Assembly: GCA_945875225.1 (NCBI GenBank)
Contig: CAMCJY010000033.1
Location: 1 to 11,470, forward strand
Source: Comamonas sp. lk
Lineage (GTDB): Bacteria > Pseudomonadota > Gammaproteobacteria > Burkholderiales > Burkholderiaceae_C
DNA: 11,470 nucleotides
Direction: 5' to 3'
Shown here: piece after piece, positions 7,381-11,470 of the stretch
Layout: the number at the start of each line of letters is the position of its first letter
Position numbering within the stretch: position 1 is the stretch's first letter
Position numbers and translations under genes: made by a program
Notes under the pieces: generated by a model
Databases searched by the model: none
Seen by the model: only the letters and a program-made list of their open reading frames with translations
Told to the model about the DNA's origin: nothing

Positions 7381-7869
7381 TTAGGCCCCGGTTGCGCTGC
7401 CTGGGGCGCTGGGGCTGCGGGAGGGCGCGGCATGCGCATCCGGCGCTTGCGCCTTGGGCTGCGCACCTTCGGCGGCGCGCTCGGCATATTTATTAAAGCG
7501 CCAAGCACTGCCGTCCAGAGTGATGCGCCTCCAGGTAGCACGTTTCTCTGCGGGGCTCATTTGTGGCCAGTGTTGCACTTCCGAAAAACTGCGGCCGCAG
7601 CCTTTGCAGCTTTCATCGCCCTGGCTGGTGGAGCAAATCGCGATGCAAGGCGTATCCGGCGTGCTGCCATACCAGGCCATCCAAGCCTCGTGCGCCGCAC
7701 GCGGCATGCTGCGCTCGTCGGCCTCAGCCTCTCGGTAATAGACCAGCAAGGCATAAATCTCGGCCAGCGCGCGCGTGGGGCCGGGCAGGGACACACCATC
7801 GGACGAAGGGCTTTTGCCGCGCCAATAGTTGATTGCCGACTCGATATCGGTAATGTGAATGCCTGCCAT
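7381..7869 (-). CDS. Small cysteine-motif protein, DUF3717/DUF1289-like
   Basis: The 162-aa protein opens with MAGIHITDIE, a start I recognise from betaproteobacterial DUF3717 proteins (about 1-70). A DUF1289-like module follows (about 72-125) with Cys75-x3-Cys79 and Cys88-x2-Cys91 (TPCIAIC ... CKGCGR), then W-P-x-MSPAEKR and RRITL. Four cysteines in this spacing suggest metal binding (zinc or iron-sulfur), but no activity is known to me. The tail (134-162) is Ala/Pro/Ser-rich and probably disordered. The ATG at 7869 is chosen at the conserved N-terminus. The frame stays open back to 8220, but that part would run antisense through the riboswitch and has no family resemblance. It lies upstream of nudJ and mnmA and may share their transcript. 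No Shine-Dalgarno is visible. Confidence 0.8.
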   Translation of the reverse strand: MAGIHITDIESAINYWRGKSPSSDGVSLPGPTRALAEIYALLVYYREAEADERSMPRAAHEAWMAWYGSTPDTPCIAICSTSQGDESCKGCGRSFSEVQHWPQMSPAEKRATWRRITLDGSAWRFNKYAERAAEGAQPKAQAPDAHAAPSRSPSAPGSATGA

Positions 7870-7911
7870 GGGGGTGGGTAGAGAAGAGGCGCGATGATAG
7901 CCGTACTGGCG

Positions 7912-7959
7912 GCGCACATCGCGCACATGACTTACACGGCGCACGCGGTCACACGGCGC
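7912..7959. repeat. Short direct repeats in the DUF3717-terC divergent region
   Basis: GCGCACAT is repeated in tandem every 9 bp at 7912-7929, and ACACGGCGC occurs at 7934-7942 and 7951-7959, 17 bp apart. They lie between the start of the DUF3717-like gene and the putative riboswitch promoter. They could be regulator sites or simply low-complexity GC-rich sequence. Confidence 0.4.
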
Positions 7960-8002
7960 GCCGGCATTACCCCCATGGTGAATAGGGTGAAAAGTGGTTT
8001 TG

Positions 8003-8008
8003 TATACT
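8003..8008 (+). promoter_or_regulatory. Putative -10 element for the riboswitch-terC transcript
   Basis: TATACT matches TATAAT in five of six positions. Transcription from it would begin near 8014-8016, just before the conserved 5' strand of the riboswitch, which is where a leader start is expected. No good -35 box is seen 16-18 bp upstream. Confidence 0.45.
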
Positions 8009-8013
8009 CCTCG

Positions 8014-8130
8014 AGTTGAAGGGGAGTAGCCCCCCGTTGTCGGGTCGTCAATACGGACACTTGCTGTCCCGGCCCCACAGATGCCAGTGCTTTGCGCGCT
8101 GCGCCATCGGGCAAGACCTTCGCCGCACGT
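8014..8130 (+). ncRNA. yybP-ykoY family (manganese) riboswitch aptamer
   Basis: Two hallmark loops are present in the right order: GGGGAGTAGC at 8021-8030 (L1) and GGCAAGACCTTC at 8110-8121 (L3). The four-base closing helix GAAG (8018-8021) with CTTC (8118-8121) replaces the AAAG/CUUU I remember from the family, a compensatory pair. Between them lie a CCCG-TTGT-CGGG hairpin (8033-8044), TCGTCAATACGG, and a GGACA/TGTCC hairpin (8055-8069). The downstream gene is a YjbE/TerC-family protein, the classic partner of this riboswitch, which senses Mn2+ (and answers to alkaline pH in E. coli alx). Boundaries are approximate, from reading alone. The 335-bp gap at 7870-8204 holds this element, its putative promoter and the expression platform, with no gene seen. 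Confidence 0.88.
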
Positions 8131-8194
8131 GGACGGTTTCACCCAAACGTGCGCGACAGGCGTCATATGCCCGCTCCAGGGCCTCATTACAGGA
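8124..8194 (+). promoter_or_regulatory. Riboswitch expression platform before terC
   Basis: After the aptamer come a 7-bp stem CGCACGT/ACGTGCG (8124-8130 with 8147-8153) and a smaller GCCC/GGGC hairpin (8169-8172 with 8179-8182), then AGGA at 8191-8194, the likely Shine-Dalgarno ten bases before the GTG start. No hairpin with a T-run is present, so control is more likely at translation initiation than by intrinsic termination. This is inference from sequence only. Confidence 0.4.
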
Positions 8195-8204
8195 TTAAAA
8201 AACC

Positions 8205-8915
8205 GTGGAACTCTTTTCAAATGCCTGGTGGTCCGCTTTGCTGGCTATCATTTTGATCGACTTGGTGTTGGCTGGCGACAACGCTATCGTCATTGCCCTG
8301 GCCGCACGCAACGTGCCTGACCATTTACGCAAAAAAACCATTCTTTGGGGCACGGCGGGCGCTGTTGGTGTGCGTATCGTTATGACGCTGGGTGTGGTCT
8401 GGCTGTTACAAATACCGGGGCTGATGCTGGTGGGTGGCCTGGGCTTGGTCTGGGTGGCTTACAAACTGCTGGTCGACCAGGGCGAGGGGGGCCATGAAGA
8501 AGGAGGCGCCCATACCTTTTGGGGCGCCATGAAAACCATCATGGTCGCCGATGCCCTCATGGGAATAGACAATGTACTGGGCGTGGCCGGTGCGGCCCAT
8601 GGGGCTATGGATTTGGTGGTCATTGGCCTGCTGATCAGCGTGCCGATCGTGGTCTTAGGCAGTTCGGTGGTGCTGCGTTTGGTGGAACGATTCCCCTGGA
8701 TCATCGGTGTGGGTGCCGCCGTTCTGGCGCTCACCGCTGCACAAATGATAGCCAACGAGCCCTGGCTGCAGGACTTTTTCGGCGCCGCCAAAGGCGTGAT
8801 TGAGGAGCGTCAGCAGTGGTCCCGCTGGGGCTTGTATGCGCTGGTAACAGCGGGCGTTTTGCTGGCGGGTTGGCGCAGCAAGCGCCGTGCATTGCAAGTG
8901 GCGGACCCGGTTTAA
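8205..8915 (+). CDS. TerC/YjbE-family integral membrane protein, probable manganese exporter
   Basis: The 236-aa protein has about seven membrane segments (roughly 9-31, 44-66, 70-90, 112-131, 136-157, 165-184, 207-223). The TerC signature is doubled: LAGDNAIVIALAAR (22-35) and ADALMGIDNVLGVAGAAHG (115-133), each with an Asp-Asn pair in the membrane. A loop at 91-104 rich in Glu, His and Gly could touch metal. It belongs to the YjbE branch, whose members typically follow a yybP-ykoY riboswitch, as here. Related TerC proteins (Alx, YkoY) export Mn2+, in part to metalate secreted proteins, so that role is inferred. Translation starts at a GTG, with AGGA ten bases upstream, and the first membrane helix begins eight residues in. 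It converges on the M48 gene. Confidence 0.93.
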   Translation: MELFSNAWWSALLAIILIDLVLAGDNAIVIALAARNVPDHLRKKTILWGTAGAVGVRIVMTLGVVWLLQIPGLMLVGGLGLVWVAYKLLVDQGEGGHEEGGAHTFWGAMKTIMVADALMGIDNVLGVAGAAHGAMDLVVIGLLISVPIVVLGSSVVLRLVERFPWIIGVGAAVLALTAAQMIANEPWLQDFFGAAKGVIEERQQWSRWGLYALVTAGVLLAGWRSKRRALQVADPV

Positions 8916-8917
8916 CT

Positions 8918-8936
8918 CCCCAGGGCCAAGCCGGGG
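8918..8936. terminator. Small inverted repeat between convergent terC and the M48 gene
   Basis: CCCC-A-GG and CC-GGGG pair around a GCCAAG loop, giving a six-pair stem with one bulged A, two bases after the terC stop. There is no T-run. The location in a 28-bp convergent gap is the main reason to call it a terminator. Confidence 0.3.
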
Positions 8937-8943
8937 CATTCGA

Positions 8944-10599
8944 TTAACGGTGCTGGTTGGCTTGCTCGCGAAGCAGCTGCACGATCTCGCGGGCACGCGT
9001 GTCGACGATGGCCGCTTCAATATAGTCCGGCCCTTGGCTGCCCCATTGGCCCTTGCGCACCAGGTCCTGGGCGGCGCGCAAACGCCCCAGCGCCGACGTC
9101 CAGTCCTGCTGCAGCCCATCGGCCTGGGCTTGGGCGCGTATAGCCGCCACCGCCCGGCCTTGGGCTTCATAGGCAGCACCCAAAGCGCGCCAGGCGCCTA
9201 GGTCGCGCGGGTGGTCCACCGTCCACAGGTGCAAAGCGGTGGCTGCGCGGGCCGCCTCGTTGCCTCGTACCTGCACTTGGGCGCGCTGCAAAAGCTCTGC
9301 GCGGTCTAAAGACATCTCCTTGGCACTCGCGGCGCGCACCGGCGTCGTCAGACTGGCCTGCGCCTGAGGCAACTGATCCTGGCTGAGCGCGATTTCGGTG
9401 TTGAGCAGCCGTACCAAGCGATCGACCAAGGGCGGCACACCACCCATGCCGGCCAGTTGTGCAGCCAAGGTACCGGCTTGGTCAAAAGCGCGCAGCTTGA
9501 GCGCCGCCACTGCTGCGCCATACAAAGCGGCTGCTTGTTGCGCCGGCGCCTTAGCCGCCAAGACCGCTGGCTGCACATCCGCTTGCCAACGCTGCAATCC
9601 ATCGACACCGCTATCGGAGAGTACCCGCGCGCGCGCCGCCATGAGCAGCGCTTCCCAGTCGCTTTGCACAGCTTTGTTTTGGGCCTGCTCCAGGCCGATG
9701 CGGCTTTGCATATCGGCAATACGATCGGTGCTTAGAGGATGGCTGCGCAAATAAGGAAAGCCGCCGCTGTCGTTGTTGCGGCTGGACTGTTGCAATTTTT
9801 CAAACATGCTGACAAAGCCTTGCGGGGCAAAGCCGGCTTCACTGGCTAAGCCAAAGCCGGTGCGGTCAGCCTCGCGCTCCATGTCGCGTGAGTAGTTCAG
9901 GCTACTTTGGATAGCGAGACCCTGGCTGCCCATAATCAAGGCGTTGGCTGCGTCATAACCGCTGTTGGTGCACTGGTTTAGCGCATTGCAACTGGACTGG
10001 CTTTTGCTCGCCGCAATCAGGCCCAAAATCATGCCGCCAATCATCCAGGGCGTTCGGGCTGCGTCTTTGTCCGTCTTGCGGGCGAAGTGACGCTGCGTCA
10101 CGTGGCTGATTTCATGGCCCAGCACCGAGGCCAACTCGTCGCGGGTTTGTACGAGTCCCACCATCCCCAGGTACAGGCCGAAATAACCACCCGGTAGTGC
10201 AAAAGCATTGATGGCACGTTCGCGGGATAAGAGTATTTGCCAGGCGAAGGTCTCGTCCAGGTCCGGTCGCAGGTCGCCGCGCGCGCGCGCCGCATTAAGC
10301 AGCGGCTGCCACAGGCTTTGTACATAGTCGCTCAAAATGGTGTCATCGATATAGTCCGGGTCGCGGTACAGGCTGCGCACAATCGAGTCGCCCAAGCGCC
10401 GCTCGGCAGCGGGGGATATCTCCGTGCCATCGCCTAAATCCGGTAGGCCGATGCCCCGCGCAGCGGCCGGCGGCGTGTCAGTTGCGACGCTGGCGCAAAG
10501 CCCCATGGTGGGCAAACACGCCGAAGCACTGAGCAAAGTGGCGAGCAGCGTTCTAGAGAGGGCAGGCAATGGGGCGGTTCGGCGGCGAGTACAGGTCAT
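8944..10599 (-). CDS. BepA-like M48 metalloprotease with C-terminal TPR-like region, exported
   Basis: The 551-aa protein has an N-terminal Sec signal peptide (Arg-rich start, hydrophobic LLATLLSASACL, likely cleavage after about residue 36). An M48 zinc protease domain follows (about 60-300): HEISH at 162-166 gives ligands His162 and His166 with catalytic Glu163, and SRDMEREAD gives the third ligand Glu241. SHPLSTDRIAD holds His287, matching the regulatory histidine of E. coli BepA. Residues 320-551 are Ala/Leu/Gln-rich helical repeats of TPR type. BepA degrades or matures stalled LptD and BAM substrates in the periplasm, so envelope quality control is inferred. Between catalytic motif and third ligand is a Ser/Asn-rich insert with Cys204 and Cys210. 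The ATG at 10599 is preferred, since it opens the signal peptide; another ATG at 10623 is possible. It is divergent from moaC. Confidence 0.87.
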   Translation of the reverse strand: MTCTRRRTAPLPALSRTLLATLLSASACLPTMGLCASVATDTPPAAARGIGLPDLGDGTEISPAAERRLGDSIVRSLYRDPDYIDDTILSDYVQSLWQPLLNAARARGDLRPDLDETFAWQILLSRERAINAFALPGGYFGLYLGMVGLVQTRDELASVLGHEISHVTQRHFARKTDKDAARTPWMIGGMILGLIAASKSQSSCNALNQCTNSGYDAANALIMGSQGLAIQSSLNYSRDMEREADRTGFGLASEAGFAPQGFVSMFEKLQQSSRNNDSGGFPYLRSHPLSTDRIADMQSRIGLEQAQNKAVQSDWEALLMAARARVLSDSGVDGLQRWQADVQPAVLAAKAPAQQAAALYGAAVAALKLRAFDQAGTLAAQLAGMGGVPPLVDRLVRLLNTEIALSQDQLPQAQASLTTPVRAASAKEMSLDRAELLQRAQVQVRGNEAARAATALHLWTVDHPRDLGAWRALGAAYEAQGRAVAAIRAQAQADGLQQDWTSALGRLRAAQDLVRKGQWGSQGPDYIEAAIVDTRAREIVQLLREQANQHR

Positions 10600-10703
10600 A
10601 CCCGTATGATGCACGGGAACCATGAACGCGCGGTAAATGCCGGCGTTTTTTTATTGGCGGCGCCTAGGGCTTTGCCAGGAAATCCCACCTTGACCTAATT
10701 ACG

Positions 10704-11201
10704 ATGAGCACTCTCACCCATTTTGACGCCCAGGGCCAGGCCCATATGGTCGACGTCGCCGCCAAAGCCAGCACCCAGCGCCGCGCCATCGCCAGTGGGC
10801 GCATTCACATGCTGCCTGCGACCCTGGCTTTGATCGAAAACGGCACGGCGAAAAAAGGCGATGTGCTGGGCATCGCCCGAGTGGCAGGCATCATGGCAGC
10901 CAAAAAAACCAGCGAACTCATCCCCTTGTGCCACCCCTTGGCGCTGACCCATGTATCGGTGGTTTTTGACACCGTGCATGCCGCCACCGACCCGTATGCG
11001 CAAGACGGCGTGCGTTGCACCGCCACCGTCGAGACCGTCGGCCCCACCGGCGTGGAAATTGAAGCGCTGACCGCGGTGCAAGTGGCGCTGCTCACCATTT
11101 ATGACATGTGCAAAGCGGTGGACAGAGGTATGACCATCACCGATGTGAAGTTGTTAGAGAAGCAAGGCGGTAAGTCGGGGCACTGGGTGGCAAGTAATTG
11201 A
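10704..11201 (+). CDS. moaC: Cyclic pyranopterin monophosphate synthase MoaC
   Basis: MoaC turns the MoaA product 3',8-cyclo-7,8-dihydro-GTP into cyclic pyranopterin monophosphate, the second step of molybdenum cofactor synthesis. The 165-aa length and the whole sequence fit: HMVDVAAKA (14-22), Lys51 (KKGD), KKTSELIPLCHPL at 67-79 with His77, PTGVEIEALTAV at 114-125, and LTIYDMCKA at 130-138 with Asp134 and Lys137. These align with E. coli catalytic Lys51, His77, Asp128 and Lys131. It starts at the ATG directly before the conserved STLTHFD; AGGA lies too far upstream (about 24 bases) to act as a Shine-Dalgarno, so initiation looks weak. No other moa gene is in the window. The divergent gap to the M48 gene (10600-10703) has a T7 run at 10646-10652 but no promoter I can defend. 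Confidence 0.96.
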   Translation: MSTLTHFDAQGQAHMVDVAAKASTQRRAIASGRIHMLPATLALIENGTAKKGDVLGIARVAGIMAAKKTSELIPLCHPLALTHVSVVFDTVHAATDPYAQDGVRCTATVETVGPTGVEIEALTAVQVALLTIYDMCKAVDRGMTITDVKLLEKQGGKSGHWVASN

Positions 11202-11244
11202 CCAATTACAAATCAACGATGAAGTTACGTTCAGTTTGAGGTTT

Positions 11245-11262
11245 TGTCCCATATCTGTCCCA
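11245..11262 (+). repeat. Direct repeat TGTCCCA upstream of the integrase
   Basis: TGTCCCA occurs at 11245-11251 and 11256-11262, exactly 11 bp apart, in the 74-bp gap between moaC and the integrase start. One-turn spacing next to an integrase gene suggests an integrase arm site, part of an attachment site, or an autoregulatory operator. The second copy is not found elsewhere by eye, and the other end of any element is outside the window. Confidence 0.45.
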
Positions 11263-11275
11263 CTCAGGAGCAGAT

Positions 11276-11461
11276 ATGGCATCTTTAAGACAGCATGGCA
11301 AGGGCTGGCAAGCCCGTGTACGCAGGCAAGGCTACCCAGACATCACTAAGAGCTTTCAGAGCCGCCAAGACGCAGAGCGTTGGGCAAGAGCCCTAGAATC
11401 TGAAATGGACAAAGGGCAATTCGTTAGTATTGATCAAGCGAAGCGCTCTACCTTAGCATAA
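11276..11461 (+). pseudogene. Phage-type tyrosine integrase, N-terminal part interrupted by a stop codon
   Basis: The 61 visible codons encode the N-terminal arm-type DNA-binding region of tyrosine recombinases: MASLRQHGKGWQARVRRQGY, then KSFQSRQDAERWARALESE and DKGQFVSI. A strong Shine-Dalgarno, AGGAG, sits five bases upstream. The frame ends at TAA (11459-11461) after RSTLA, just where intact relatives run on into the LLERY-like start of the core-binding domain, and the bases after the stop (CTGGAGAAT) read LEN in the same frame. This looks like a nonsense mutation, though a frameshift, a sequencing error or a genuinely short protein cannot be excluded because the window ends nine bases later. 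The catalytic domain (RHRY) is not visible. Base composition drops to about 42-57% GC here, unlike the GC-rich neighbours, consistent with acquired DNA. Confidence 0.7.
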
Positions 11462-11470
11462 CTGGAGAAT

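Noticed and set aside
7870..8220. In-frame minus-strand extension of the DUF3717-like gene by 117 codons
   Set aside because: It runs antisense through the riboswitch and its promoter, has no family resemblance, and the conserved MAGIHITDIE start lies at 7869.
8655..9179. 174-codon minus-strand open frame across the terC-M48 junction
   Set aside because: It is antisense to terC and out of frame within the M48 gene, with no recognisable motifs.
10641..10660. T-rich run between the M48 gene and moaC as an intrinsic terminator
   Set aside because: It lies between divergent genes where no transcript should end, and the flanking GCCGGC/GGCGGC arms pair over only four bases.
1..11470. CRISPR array, rRNA or tRNA genes
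   Set aside because: No regularly spaced repeat series and no tRNA cloverleaf or rRNA motif was found by reading, including next to the integrase; a dedicated tRNA scan could not be run.

Overview
The window looks like a chromosomal housekeeping segment from a GC-rich betaproteobacterium, most likely Burkholderiales and close to Comamonadaceae. This rests on protein resemblance (fructose-bisphosphate aldolase of the cbbA type, a DUF3717-like protein, a long eukaryote-like PurC), on the pyk-fba-purC ... purE-purK gene order, and on codon use. No taxonomic marker gene such as rRNA is present, so this is an inference.

Layout, left to right. (1) 1-789, minus strand: purK (5' part only, cut by the window edge) and purE, overlapping by 4 nt. 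(2) 892-1842, plus strand: a CnoX-type chaperedoxin (thioredoxin plus TPR) lying in the opposite orientation between the purE-purK pair and purC. (3) 1907-3913, minus strand: purC and class II fructose-bisphosphate aldolase, fba first in transcription, with a leader that carries direct repeats and a perfect 9-bp hairpin. (4) 4050-6735, minus strand: pyruvate kinase and the tRNA 2-thiouridylase MnmA. (5) 6818-7869, minus strand: a NudJ-like Nudix hydrolase and a DUF3717/DUF1289-like small cysteine protein. (6) 7870-8915, plus strand: a yybP-ykoY (Mn2+) riboswitch leader followed by a YjbE/TerC-family membrane protein. (7) 8944-10599, minus strand: an exported BepA-like M48 metalloprotease with a C-terminal helical-repeat region. 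(8) 10704-11201, plus strand: moaC, for molybdenum cofactor synthesis. (9) 11202-11470: an AT-richer stretch with a directly repeated TGTCCCA motif and the start of a phage-type tyrosine integrase whose frame closes after 61 codons. This is probably the edge of a mobile element.

Functionally the minus-strand block couples lower glycolysis (fba, pyk) with de novo purine synthesis (purC, purE, purK: AIR to N5-CAIR to CAIR to SAICAR). The nudJ-mnmA pair resembles the enterobacterial arrangement. The TerC protein with its riboswitch points to manganese homeostasis. CnoX and BepA are protein quality-control factors of the cytoplasm and periplasm respectively.

I found no convincing undescribed system. 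The items most worth a second look are the interrupted integrase at the right edge, the riboswitch-terC unit, the repeat-rich leader of fba, and the placement of cnoX inside the purine cluster.
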